Shown here one piece after another: positions 34,228-43,194 of a stretch of 64,000 nt of DNA; position 1 is the stretch's first letter, and each line of letters begins with the position of its first letter. The translations under genes were made by a program, and so were the position numbers. Under the pieces are notes generated by a model that was not told the DNA's origin, did not search any database, and saw only the letters and a list, made by a program, of their open reading frames with translations. This stretch comes from an uncultured Acetatifactor sp. (GTDB lineage Bacteria > Bacillota > Clostridia > Lachnospirales > Lachnospiraceae), in the NCBI GenBank assembly GCA_910580225.1, contig CAJTXE010000009.1, positions 1 through 64,000 on the forward strand, in the 5' to 3' direction.

Positions 34228-34408
34228 TTCGACAATTGTACGAAATATGTATTCATTTCCATTCACATAAAAATGCTAAACAGTAAAAAATTTACCCGGA
34301 CTTTCAATAAAACTTGCACCCGGCTGGAAATGGTGCTATACTATAACAGTTTGAATTTCTACCGAAAAAAATCATCGACAGAAATATCCAGGTATCGACA
34401 ATTGTACC
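34228..34408 (+). promoter_or_regulatory. Two copies of an ACAATTGT-centred motif around the typA promoter
   Basis: TTCGACAATTGTACGAA (34228-34244) and GGTATCGACAATTGTACC (34391-34408) share CGACAATTGTAC, each with inverted flanks (TTCG/CGAA; GGTA/TACC). One lies upstream and the other downstream of the typA promoter at 34314-34342. The spacing, about 163 bases, would suit a looping or two-site regulator. The 433-base gap between the SSB-like gene and typA otherwise contains only the typA promoter. Confidence 0.45.
34314..34342 (+). promoter_or_regulatory. Sigma-A promoter of typA
   Basis: TTGCAC (34314-34319), a 17-base spacer and TATACT (34337-34342), giving a leader of about 155 bases before the typA start codon. 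Confidence 0.75.
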
Positions 34409-34504
34409 GAAATACAAACATTTTTATCTATTTTACCGATTACATCCTGCTCATGACCAGGCTGTGACCGCCTGGATAATTAGACGCAGAAAGAGGTTAA
34501 ATTT

Positions 34505-36337
34505 ATGAAGCAAAAAAGAGAAAATGTAAGGAATGTAGCCATCATTGCCCATGTTGACCACGGCAAGACAACACTTGTGGACGAGCTGTTAAAACAAAGC
34601 GGTGTATTTCGTGAAGGTCAGGCTGTAGCTGAACGGATTATGGACTCCAATGATATCGAGCGCGAACGGGGTATCACCATTTTATCCAAAAATACCGCCG
34701 TCATGTATAAAAACACTAAAATCAACATTGTAGATACTCCCGGCCATGCTGATTTCGGCGGTGAAGTGGAGCGTGTACTGAAAATGGTAAATGGTGTCAT
34801 CCTGGTGGTAGATGCCTTTGAGGGTCCTATGCCTCAGACAAAATTTGTGCTCCGCAAAGCTCTGGAACTGAAGCTCCCCGTAGTCGTGTGTGTCAATAAA
34901 ATTGACCGCCCTGAAGCTCGGCCTGACGAGGTGGTAGACGAAGTTCTGGAACTGTTTTTGGAACTGGATGCAGACGATTCTCAACTTGACTGCCCCTTCA
35001 TCTTTGCTTCCGCCAAAACCGGCGTAGCCTCTTCTGATGCCTCTGCCCCCGGTGTAAGCATGGAGCCCTTATTCGAAACGATTCTGGACTACATTCCTGC
35101 TCCCGAAGGAGACAGTGACGCCGGTACTCAGGTCCTCATCAGTACCATTGATTATAATGAATATGTAGGCCGCATTGGTATCGGAAAAGTAGATAATGGT
35201 ACCATACATGTGAACCAGGAAGTGGTCATCTGCAATCACCACGCCCCTGATAAACAGGTTCGGGTAAAAGTCAGTAAATTATACGAATTTGATGGTCTGA
35301 ACAAAGCAGAGGTAAAGGAAGCCGGCGTTGGTTCCATTGTGGCTATCTCCGGAATCACAGCTATCCGCATCGGCGATACGCTTTGCTCTCCTGATGCCAT
35401 CCTTCCCATTCCCTTTCAGAAAATCAGCGAACCCACTATCGCCATGCAGTTTATGGTCAACGATTCTCCTCTGGCCGGTATGGAAGGGAAATATGTCACA
35501 AGCCGCCACATTCGGGACAGATTGTTCCGGGAACTGAATACCGATGTGTCCTTGCGTGTGGAAGAAACAGATACCACCGAATGCTTCAAAGTATCTGGCC
35601 GCGGAGAGCTGCATCTCTCTGTCCTGATTGAAACTATGCGCAGGGAAGGTTATGAATTTGCTGTCAGCAAAGCCGAAGTCCTCTATCATACCGACGAAAA
35701 TGGAAAACGCACCGAACCTATGGAACTGGCTTATATTGATGTGCCAAATGAATTTGCCGGAGTCGTCATTGAAAAACTGGGACAGCGCAAGGGGGAACTG
35801 AGGAATATGGGCAGCATATCCGGCGGCACATATACCCGTCTGGAATTCTCCATACCTGCCAGAGGCCTCATTGGCTATCGGGGCGATTTCCTGACAGATA
35901 CCAAAGGTAATGGCATCATGAACACAATTTTTGACGGTTATGCCCCTTACAAAGGAGATATCCAATATAGAAGACAAGGGTCTCTCATCGCATTTGAAGC
36001 AGGGGAAGCTATTACCTATGGTCTATATAATGCGCAGGAACGAGGCACTCTTTTCATCAGTCCCGGCGAAAAGGTATATGCCGGAATGATAGTCGGCCAG
36101 ACAGGGAGAAGCGAAGATATCGAAGTAAATGTCTGCAAGAAAAAGCAGCTTACTAACACACGTTCTTCCGGCGCCGATGAAGCTTTGCGCCTTGTACCGC
36201 CCAGAATCCTCTCTATGGAGCAGGCTTTGGATTTCATTGATACAGATGAGCTGTTGGAAGTCACACCCACCCACTTGAGAATCCGGAAGAAAATCCTGGA
36301 CCCCACGCTGCGGAAGCGCGCTGCCATGCGAAAATAA
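34505..36337 (+). CDS. typA: Ribosome-associated GTPase TypA/BipA
   Basis: A 610-residue translational GTPase related to EF-G and LepA, involved in 50S assembly and stress adaptation. The G domain has G1 AHVDHGKTTL (residue 16), G2 RERGITI, G3 DTPGHADFGGEVE, G4 NKIDRP and G5 SAKTG. Domain II and two alpha/beta domains follow, and the C-terminal TypA-specific domain includes TNTRSSGADEALRLVPPR and MEQALDFIDTDELLEVTP. Length is normal (about 610). It is monocistronic, with its own promoter, duplicated upstream motifs and a terminator at 36488. Confidence 0.97.
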   Translation: MKQKRENVRNVAIIAHVDHGKTTLVDELLKQSGVFREGQAVAERIMDSNDIERERGITILSKNTAVMYKNTKINIVDTPGHADFGGEVERVLKMVNGVILVVDAFEGPMPQTKFVLRKALELKLPVVVCVNKIDRPEARPDEVVDEVLELFLELDADDSQLDCPFIFASAKTGVASSDASAPGVSMEPLFETILDYIPAPEGDSDAGTQVLISTIDYNEYVGRIGIGKVDNGTIHVNQEVVICNHHAPDKQVRVKVSKLYEFDGLNKAEVKEAGVGSIVAISGITAIRIGDTLCSPDAILPIPFQKISEPTIAMQFMVNDSPLAGMEGKYVTSRHIRDRLFRELNTDVSLRVEETDTTECFKVSGRGELHLSVLIETMRREGYEFAVSKAEVLYHTDENGKRTEPMELAYIDVPNEFAGVVIEKLGQRKGELRNMGSISGGTYTRLEFSIPARGLIGYRGDFLTDTKGNGIMNTIFDGYAPYKGDIQYRRQGSLIAFEAGEAITYGLYNAQERGTLFISPGEKVYAGMIVGQTGRSEDIEVNVCKKKQLTNTRSSGADEALRLVPPRILSMEQALDFIDTDELLEVTPTHLRIRKKILDPTLRKRAAMRK

Positions 36338-36487
36338 AAATCAAAACCGATTTTTTTCGGCCGTTGAACACCTACATGGAAATTCAATGGAATAACATGT
36401 GATAACGAACCGGACGGCAGTTCAGCCTTAGATAAAAGATTTTCTGACTATAACACTGTCTGAACAAACTAAATGTACCAGAGATTA

Positions 36488-36508
36488 CTTGATTAGTCAA
36501 GCTTTTTT
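36488..36508 (+). terminator. Terminator after typA
   Basis: CTTGA and TCAAG with a TTAG loop, followed by CTTTTTT. A second small hairpin (CTGAAT/ATTCAG) lies about 20 bases further on, ahead of the DUF2461 gene. Confidence 0.6.
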
Positions 36509-36606
36509 GTAAATATTTTAAACCAATCCCTGAATGAATTTATTCAGAAATTTTTAAGCAGCCCCATCTTTTTCTGTTGTCGGAAATGCAAAAGGAGGTT
36601 TTTCGT

Positions 36607-37290
36607 ATGAATACACAGCTTATCTTAAATTACCTTGCTGGTTTAAATGAGAATAACAACCGTGAATGGTATCATGCACATAAGACGGAAAACAACGCAG
36701 CAAACGCTGAATTTGAGGAGCTGATCGGAGCCCTGATCCTTCATATCGGTAGATTCGACAGCAGCGTGCTGCATAATGAACCGAAAAAGCTTACCTTTAA
36801 GCTGGTGAGAGATACCCGGTTCAGCCATGATAAATCGCCATATAACCCGGCATTTCGTGCACATATTTCTTCTCAGGGAAAACTGCCTGTCCCCGTTGGC
36901 TATTATCTGATGATAAAACCCGGCAATCAGTCCTTTTTAGGCGGCGGTCTGTTTGCAGATATGTTCAAAGATGCAACAACGATGGTACGGAACTATATTG
37001 TTCAAAATGGTAAAGAATTAGAATCCATCATCAATGAACCTGAATTTCAGAAATATTTTACCATACGGGGAACAGCACTCAAAAATATCCCAGCTGGATA
37101 TGACAAGAGCCACCCACAGGCAGAATACTTAAAATTTAAAAGCTGGTATCTGGAATATCCGATCAAAGATGAAGACCTGTACAATACTGAAGCGTTTCTC
37201 ACAATGGCAACCGAACTTTTTCGCATTATGAAACCCTTTAACGATTATTTGAACAGAGCACTTGCAAACTTTCAGATGCCAACAAGATAA
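36607..37290 (+). CDS. DUF2461-family protein
   Basis: A 227-residue protein whose start at 36607 follows AGGAGG; the in-frame ATG at 36577 lacks one. Family landmarks include FLxxLxxNNNREWYHAHK-type opening residues (LNENNNREWYHAHK), KLTFKLVRDTRFSHDKSPYN, and the C-terminal LKFKSWYLEYPI. Function is unknown; members occur in many bacteria and fungi as single genes. It looks more AT-rich, with fewer G/C-ending codons, than its neighbours, which might reflect later arrival. A terminator follows immediately. Confidence 0.85.
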   Translation: MNTQLILNYLAGLNENNNREWYHAHKTENNAANAEFEELIGALILHIGRFDSSVLHNEPKKLTFKLVRDTRFSHDKSPYNPAFRAHISSQGKLPVPVGYYLMIKPGNQSFLGGGLFADMFKDATTMVRNYIVQNGKELESIINEPEFQKYFTIRGTALKNIPAGYDKSHPQAEYLKFKSWYLEYPIKDEDLYNTEAFLTMATELFRIMKPFNDYLNRALANFQMPTR

Positions 37291-37321
37291 CAAACGCTAT
37301 AACAGATAGGTAATAAATAGT

Positions 37322-37365
37322 AAGCCTTGGTACTCCACAATTCGATTGGGGAGTATCAGGGCTTT
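37322..37365. terminator. Terminator between DUF2461 and spoIVB genes
   Basis: AAGCC...TACTCC and GGAGTA...GGCTT form a two-part stem flanked by T- and A-rich ends. It separates the + strand gene from the convergent - strand operon ending in spoIVB. Confidence 0.65.
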
Positions 37366-37386
37366 ATACTACTGCTCTATTGAAAC

Positions 37387-38835
37387 TTAATGCTCCAACA
37401 TATTTTCAATAAATATTCCATACCCCTTCCGGGAATCCTGTACCAGCACATGGGTCACAGCGCCGATAAACTTTCCGTTCTGGATAATGGGGCTGCCGCT
37501 CATGCCCTGCACAATCCCTCCTGTGACTGCCAGCAGATCCGGATCAATCACCGTAAGCTCGATCCCGCGATTTACATTATCATGATCCAGATGTACCGCT
37601 GTAATCTCCACATCATAATATCTCGCAGTCCCGTCAACCGTACAGAGAATCTGGGCGATTCCTTCTTCGATCTCCTGCTTGAGTCCGATGGGAAGAGGCT
37701 CTCTTGCTCCCATTTCCAGCGCCTTCTGATTACAGACACCGAAGATTCCCTGCACACTGTTGTCCGTAATCTCCCCCAGGATACGGTCACTGGAATAGAT
37801 GATCATCCCTGTCATCTCACCGGGATTTCCGGCGCTTCCCTTCTGGATATCCACTATATCCGTCTGATAAAGCGTACCTCCTTCCATGTGCATCAGCGTA
37901 CTGGTATCCACATCTGTAATACCATGTCCCAACGCCCCGAAGTTTCCCCGGGAGTCTATATAGGTCATGGTTCCCACTCCCTGGGCATTATCCCTCACCC
38001 AGACACCAATCTTATACTCTCCGGCAGCGTTTTGAACAGGAGTAATCTCTACCTCCATGACCTCTCCATCCCGTTCCACCTCCAGAAGGATCTCACTGCC
38101 GCCGCTTTCCTCCACCAGTCTGATGAACTCATCCTTCTGGTTTACTGCTGTACCATTAACACTGCGAATGTAGTCACCGGATTTCAAAATATATTTACCC
38201 GGTGAATAGCTGACTCCGTCACTTCCCTGAAATTCACCGGTACCCACCACTAATACACCGTCGGTTTTCACATAAATACCGATGGGCGCCCCGACAGGGA
38301 TCAGCTGCTGATCTTCGATCACCCGAATATCCACATCCTTCAGGGTAAGAAAACCAAACAGTTTCACACGCATCTGATAACTGGATTCCATTGCCCCCTT
38401 CAGGGTAACGCTCTTGCTTAAGTCAATATCGATGGCCTCACTGGGAATATTGCTGGAACCCCGGTCGCTGACACTGACAATCTCCCCCCTGGCGGGCAGC
38501 CCCAGCTGAAAAGAGTCCGCCTGCCCGGCACGAACATTGATCACGGAAGGTATACTGCTGTCTACATAATAATAGAGCAGACCAACCAAAGACATACAGC
38601 TGACAGCCAGCGTCATGCCCAAAAAAACACGGTAGACTTTATAACGTCTGGCCCGGCGCTTCCAATTCTCCATCAGAATCACCATATCGCTGCCGGCCTG
38701 TTCCTTCAATGCTTCCTGATTTCCGGAAGCACTCCCGCTGTTCCCGCATGCGAAAGCGTTCTCTGTCACTGTGCTGGCACATTCCATGCCCTCTGTACTG
38801 TCTTTTCTGGTTTTCCTGCCCCTGAACCATCCCAT
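37387..38835 (-). CDS. spoIVB: SpoIVB peptidase, sporulation signalling protease
   Basis: A 482-residue S55 serine protease that is secreted into the intermembrane space of the spore and cleaves SpoIVFA, activating pro-sigma-K. A membrane anchor lies near residues 75-95 (VFLGMTLAVSCMSLVGLLYYY). A PDZ domain covers about 200-285 (KYILKSGDYIRSVNGTAV), and the peptidase domain carries GALGHGITD (catalytic His) and GMSGSPI (catalytic Ser). The ATG at 38835 follows AGGAGT. A sigma-G-type promoter lies at 38888-38916, so it can be made in the forespore. The N-terminal cytoplasmic extension of about 70 residues is longer than in Bacillus. Confidence 0.95.
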   Translation of the reverse strand: MGWFRGRKTRKDSTEGMECASTVTENAFACGNSGSASGNQEALKEQAGSDMVILMENWKRRARRYKVYRVFLGMTLAVSCMSLVGLLYYYVDSSIPSVINVRAGQADSFQLGLPARGEIVSVSDRGSSNIPSEAIDIDLSKSVTLKGAMESSYQMRVKLFGFLTLKDVDIRVIEDQQLIPVGAPIGIYVKTDGVLVVGTGEFQGSDGVSYSPGKYILKSGDYIRSVNGTAVNQKDEFIRLVEESGGSEILLEVERDGEVMEVEITPVQNAAGEYKIGVWVRDNAQGVGTMTYIDSRGNFGALGHGITDVDTSTLMHMEGGTLYQTDIVDIQKGSAGNPGEMTGMIIYSSDRILGEITDNSVQGIFGVCNQKALEMGAREPLPIGLKQEIEEGIAQILCTVDGTARYYDVEITAVHLDHDNVNRGIELTVIDPDLLAVTGGIVQGMSGSPIIQNGKFIGAVTHVLVQDSRKGYGIFIENMLEH

Positions 38836-38887
38836 GTCCACATACTCCTAGTCGCTGCTGCAGATTTCCTGTAAGTTTCTCTCACAC

Positions 38888-38916
38888 TAGTATGCGGATT
38901 TTTTCCGGTTTCATTC
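38888..38916 (-). promoter_or_regulatory. Sigma-G-type promoter of spoIVB
   Basis: Minus-strand GAATG (38912-38916), a 17-base spacer and CATACTA (38888-38894). This fits the sigma-G consensus (GHATR and CATXHTA) and its position ahead of a forespore gene is as expected. Confidence 0.7.
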
Positions 38917-38956
38917 CAATCTTTCGAAAACTGGCATAAATTTAAAAATCAGATGT

Positions 38957-40657
38957 CTATGAACTTTTTTCTCCTACTTTTTTATGAGACGCCGCCTGAA
39001 TACGCATCTCCCGGGCGTTGGACAGCGCTGCCTCTGTCAGGGCGTCGCTCCCCAGGAGCCTTGCCAGTTCACCCAGACTTTCTTCCTCTTCCAGCACACG
39101 GATATCCGTAATGGTATTATCCTGGCTGCTGCTTTTTTCAATCACAAAATGTCTGTCAGCCATGGCAGCAATCTGGGGAAGATGGGTAATACAGAGCACC
39201 TGGTGAGCATGAGCCACCGTATCCAGCTGTTCTGAAACTCTCCAGGCCGTCCGGCCGCTGATACCTGTATCAATCTCATCGAAAATCAGTGTATCGATAT
39301 CGTCTCTTCCCGCCAGCACCGTCTTGATCGCCAGCATGACACGGGACAGCTCACCTCCGCTGGCAACCTGTCCCAGAGGTTTCAATGTTTCACCCGGATT
39401 GGTTGAAATCAGAAATTCCACGTCATCATAGCCTCTGGCAGTAATCCCGGAGGCACGGCGCACCTCAATTTTGAATTCCACCGTCAGAAAATTCAGATGT
39501 ATCAGAGCCTCTTTCAGCAACTTTGTAAGTACTTCCGCATTTTTCCTGCGGATATCAGACAATATGGCACAGGCTTCTTCCAGCTTCTTCCTTGCAGCAG
39601 CAAGCTTTTCTTCCAGCTGCTTCATATAGGCATCATAATCGCTTATCTTCTCTAACAGCTTTGCCCGCTCTTCCCCATAGGCAAGTACCGCCTCTATAGA
39701 GGCTCCATATTTCTCTTTCAATCGGTTCAGGAGATTAAGCCGCTCCTCCACCGCATCAAAATCTTCGCTGTCAAATTCCAGATCAACCATATATGCAGCC
39801 AGATCCCGGTTATAATCAGCCAGAAGACTGTCAATCTCTGATAACTGCTCTTCCATATCTCCCAAAGTATCATCCAGAGTTGAAACACTGCGCAGTGCAC
39901 GAAGGGCTCTGCTCAAAGCAATTCCCGCTCCGCCTTCAAAATCATTTCCGGTATACTGGTAGCTCTCTGTAAGATTTTCCGCAATCCTTTTTCCGTTAAC
40001 CATCAGGCGGTAACGTTTCTCCAATTCCTCGTCCTCACCCGGAACCAGCCTGGCCTGTTCTATCTCCTGAAGTTCAAATTCTGCCAGTGCCTGCTCTCTG
40101 GCCTTCTCTTCTTCATCCATTGCCTCCTCTTCCAGAGTCCTGGTGATCTCTCTGCAAACCTTATAGGCTCCTTCCACCTCTTCCGCCGCCCTCAGAAATT
40201 CTTCCCCGGAATAAGCATCCAAAATCTCCATATGCTTTTTTTTATTCAATAGAGACTGGTGCTCATGCTGGCCGTGAATATCAATGAGAAGCTCCGCCAG
40301 TTCCTTTACCTGCCTGGCAGTAACCGTCTCCCCATTTACCTTGTAGACGCTTTTCCCCACCTGCATCTTGCGGCTGATAATTACTGTTCCGTCATCTTCT
40401 GATTCCAGCTCCAGCTGAAGAAGCTTACTGCGGACACGTTCATCACTGGTAGAAAACACAAGCTCCACCAACGCGCTCTCCTTGCCTTTCCGCAGCATCT
40501 CTCTCTCAAATTTCCCTCCCAGAGCCAGATTGACACTTCCGATCAACAGGGATTTCCCTGCGCCGGTCTCCCCGGTGAGGATGTTCAGACCTCTGCCGAA
40601 CTCCACTTCCGTCTCTTCCATAAGAGCCAGATTTTTCACATGCAAACTCTGCAGCAT
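38957..40657 (-). CDS. recN: DNA repair protein RecN
   Basis: A 566-residue SMC-like ATPase acting in double-strand break repair. Walker A is GETGAGKSLLIG near residue 33. A long central coiled coil spans about 150-370, including FELQEIEQARL and IDSLLADYNRDLAAYM. The C-terminal head has the ABC signature VASGGELSRVMLAIK and Walker B IFDEIDTGISGRTAW. Length matches the family. It is followed by the spoIVB promoter region and preceded by argR, the standard Firmicute order. Confidence 0.97.
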   Translation of the reverse strand: MLQSLHVKNLALMEETEVEFGRGLNILTGETGAGKSLLIGSVNLALGGKFEREMLRKGKESALVELVFSTSDERVRSKLLQLELESEDDGTVIISRKMQVGKSVYKVNGETVTARQVKELAELLIDIHGQHEHQSLLNKKKHMEILDAYSGEEFLRAAEEVEGAYKVCREITRTLEEEAMDEEEKAREQALAEFELQEIEQARLVPGEDEELEKRYRLMVNGKRIAENLTESYQYTGNDFEGGAGIALSRALRALRSVSTLDDTLGDMEEQLSEIDSLLADYNRDLAAYMVDLEFDSEDFDAVEERLNLLNRLKEKYGASIEAVLAYGEERAKLLEKISDYDAYMKQLEEKLAAARKKLEEACAILSDIRRKNAEVLTKLLKEALIHLNFLTVEFKIEVRRASGITARGYDDVEFLISTNPGETLKPLGQVASGGELSRVMLAIKTVLAGRDDIDTLIFDEIDTGISGRTAWRVSEQLDTVAHAHQVLCITHLPQIAAMADRHFVIEKSSSQDNTITDIRVLEEEESLGELARLLGSDALTEAALSNAREMRIQAASHKKVGEKSS

Positions 40658-40814
40658 TTCATCTCTCCTTCCCGGCTTTCGCCAGAATGTGCCTTCTCCG
40701 TCCCGCTGCCCATGGTGACGCTGTTCTTACTGTCCTGCATATTTATCTTCTCCGTGCCCTTTCATCATCTCTTCCCATACAATGACTGGACACGTTGTTG
40801 CCCATAATGATTTC

Positions 40815-41309
40815 CTATTCATTCCTCTGCAATGCTTCCCGTGCCTCTCCCTGCTCGACAGTGAGACGGATCTTCTCCCCCAGCGTCTGTGCATCCTTCG
40901 GCGTATGCACAGCCACAAATATCGTGTCATCCCCTGCTATACAACCCACAATCTCCGGAAATTTCAGAGCATCCAGAGCCGCCGCCACCGCCATTGCCAT
41001 ACCGGACACTGTTCTGACCACCAGTATATTCTGCGCCGCCTCCGCAGTAGCATATGCTTCTCTTAGCACATGGACATATTTGTTTTCCATCTCGCTGCCC
41101 TGTTCCCAGAGTACATATTTCTGCCCGCCTTTCTCCGCCGGCATTTTGGAAAGCTTCATCTCTCTGATATCTCTGGAAACAGTAGCCTGCGTCACGGCAA
41201 AGCCTTCCTCTTTCAGCTTCTCTGCCAGTTCTTCCTGCGTACCTACTTCATATTTCCGAATGATCTCGATTATCTTACCCTGTCTTCTCTTCTTCACTAC
41301 TTCCACCAT
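40815..41309 (-). CDS. argR: Arginine repressor/AhrC
   Basis: A 164-residue ArgR protein with an N-terminal winged helix (QEELAEKLKEEGFAVTQATVSRDIREM) and a C-terminal hexamerisation and arginine-binding domain (NILVVRTVSGMAMAVAAALD, GCIAGDDTIFVAV). In Firmicutes it represses arginine synthesis and often lies beside recN, as here. It has about ten extra residues at the C-terminus relative to the typical length. A 157-base gap to recN contains no further gene. Confidence 0.95.
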   Translation of the reverse strand: MVEVVKKRRQGKIIEIIRKYEVGTQEELAEKLKEEGFAVTQATVSRDIREMKLSKMPAEKGGQKYVLWEQGSEMENKYVHVLREAYATAEAAQNILVVRTVSGMAMAVAAALDALKFPEIVGCIAGDDTIFVAVHTPKDAQTLGEKIRLTVEQGEAREALQRNE

Positions 41310-41443
41310 GCCTTTTCATAAGCTGATTCCCCTATGAATCGCCGAACTTTCCGCTCACATTTTCAGACATGCCCTCCTCGGCGTCAGTGCCATTGAAAGT
41401 AACACAAACAATCCGTGAGAAAAATGCTGCATTTGTGTTCGTC

Positions 41444-42292
41444 TCACACTTTCTCCTGCATCTTTCTGTGCAGCACTTCCAGAAAACTCACCTGATTCAG
41501 CCGGATAAACTCCGTCACCCTGTCTGACCTGGCAATCCGGATTTTTTCTCCCGTCGTCAGCGGAATCATATGACCACCGTCAAAATTTACTTCCACTGTC
41601 TGTTCTCTTCCCTCTCCGCACCTGGGTATCTCGATCTCGATGATATCCTCCGGAGACAAAATGATACTTCTCTGATTCAGAGAATGGGGACATATGGGAG
41701 TCAGCATAATCAGCTTCGCCCCAGGCTCCACCAGCGGTCCGCCTGCGGACAGATTATAGCCTGTGGAACCTGTAGGCGTGGTGACGATCATACCATCCGC
41801 CTTATAATGATTTAAAAACTGTCCGTTTACCTGAATATGAAACTGAATAATCTGCAGAGAACCGCTGCGGGAAAGCACTATGTCATTCAATGCCCAGTCC
41901 TCCCGGACACTTCCGTCCAAAAAATACGTTTTCCCGTTTAACATCATACGGCTTTCCTGAAAATAGTCCCCTGCCACCAGTCGTTCCAATGCCTCTTCCA
42001 AACTGCCGGGTTCGATTTCCGTCATATAACCCAGTGTGCCCAGATTTACGCCGATGATAGGAATCTGCTGTTGCTTTGTCTCTCTGGCAGCCTGCAGCAC
42101 CGTACCGTCGCCGCCGAGAACAATGATACAATCTGTATCCGGTGAAACGGAATCTCCGCTCTGGTCCCCGCTGTTTCCCACTGTCTTCACCGTCACATGT
42201 TGTCCCTTCCGATTCAGGTAATCGCAGATACGCTTTGCAGTAAGCTGCTCTCTGTCCTTATATCGATTGACATACACCAGAAAATGCTTCAT
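41444..42292 (-). CDS. nadK: NAD kinase
   Basis: A 282-residue kinase converting NAD+ to NADP+. The GGDGT motif (VLGGDGTVLQAA) is near residue 60 and the Asn-Asp pair sits in WALNDIVLSR. Glycine-rich TTPTGSTGYNLSAGGP lines the substrate site. The second half is the beta-sandwich characteristic of the family. It follows tlyA with a 14-base gap and an AGGAGG site. Confidence 0.96.
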   Translation of the reverse strand: MKHFLVYVNRYKDREQLTAKRICDYLNRKGQHVTVKTVGNSGDQSGDSVSPDTDCIIVLGGDGTVLQAARETKQQQIPIIGVNLGTLGYMTEIEPGSLEEALERLVAGDYFQESRMMLNGKTYFLDGSVREDWALNDIVLSRSGSLQIIQFHIQVNGQFLNHYKADGMIVTTPTGSTGYNLSAGGPLVEPGAKLIMLTPICPHSLNQRSIILSPEDIIEIEIPRCGEGREQTVEVNFDGGHMIPLTTGEKIRIARSDRVTEFIRLNQVSFLEVLHRKMQEKV

Positions 42293-42306
42293 ATCTCCTC
42301 CTGCCG

Positions 42307-43194
42307 CTACTTTGCCGAAAGCGCCGCCCGGGCTGTCACTTCAACAATCTGCTGCTTCCATTCCGCACAACTGGAAAGCCCTGTCCCCGTCGCAGCCAGG
42401 TCCCTCAGTGCCGCTTCCGCCTCATGTTCCGTCAATGACAACGTTTCCGGCAGCACATTCTCCCGCTTTTCCAGATGCAGCAGGTATTCGATATTTCCCT
42501 CAGGTCCTCTGATCGGAGAATATTCCAGATGCAGCACGGAAAATCCAATCCTGTCTGCATAATCAACTACCTTTGCAATGACTTCCCGATGGACTGCGCT
42601 TTCCCGTACCACCCCCTTCTTCCCCACTTTATCTCTGCCGGCCTCAAACTGGGGCTTGATCAGACATACCATTTGCCCGCCAGGTTTCAGCAGATTCCGT
42701 GCCGGAATCAAAATCTTCGTCAACGAAATAAAAGACACATCCACACTGGCAAAATCCAGCATATCCGGGATATCCTCCCTCTGCATATATCGAAAATTGG
42801 TCTGCTCCATACAGACAACTCTATCATCATTTCTCAGCGTCCATGCCAGCTGCCCATGCCCCACATCCACAGCATAGACTTTCGCCGCACCGTTTTGCAG
42901 CATACAGTCCGTGAAGCCCCCCGTAGAGGCCCCTATGTCCATTGCAGTCTTTCCCTCCAGAGAAAGTGCCCAGGTATCAATGGCTTTCTCCAGTTTGAGA
43001 CCACCACGGCTCACATACTTCAAGGTACTTCCCCGAACTTCAATCACCTGCTTCTCCGGGTCAAACAATGCTCCCGCCTTATCCTCACGCTGTCCGTCCA
43101 CATAAACATTACCGGACATGATAATGGCTTTCGCCTTCTCTCTGGACTGCGCGTCTCCCCGCACTGTCAAGATGACATCCAGTCGTTCTTTCAT
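42307..43194 (-). CDS. tlyA: TlyA family rRNA (cytidine-2'-O)-methyltransferase
   Basis: A 295-residue protein joining an N-terminal S4 RNA-binding domain (RLDVILTVRGDAQSREKAKAIIMSG, about 4-60) to an FtsJ-type methyltransferase (DIGASTGGFTDCMLQNGAAKVYAVDVG). TlyA methylates 16S and/or 23S rRNA on ribose and in some species is linked to capreomycin susceptibility. Its first four bases overlap the dxs stop codon (ATGA arrangement), indicating translational coupling. Confidence 0.95.
   Translation of the reverse strand: MKERLDVILTVRGDAQSREKAKAIIMSGNVYVDGQREDKAGALFDPEKQVIEVRGSTLKYVSRGGLKLEKAIDTWALSLEGKTAMDIGASTGGFTDCMLQNGAAKVYAVDVGHGQLAWTLRNDDRVVCMEQTNFRYMQREDIPDMLDFASVDVSFISLTKILIPARNLLKPGGQMVCLIKPQFEAGRDKVGKKGVVRESAVHREVIAKVVDYADRIGFSVLHLEYSPIRGPEGNIEYLLHLEKRENVLPETLSLTEHEAEAALRDLAATGTGLSSCAEWKQQIVEVTARAALSAK

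Noticed and set aside
34153..34467. 104-residue open frame ahead of typA
   Set aside because: It covers the typA promoter and duplicated motifs, has no ribosome binding site and an AT-rich random-looking composition.
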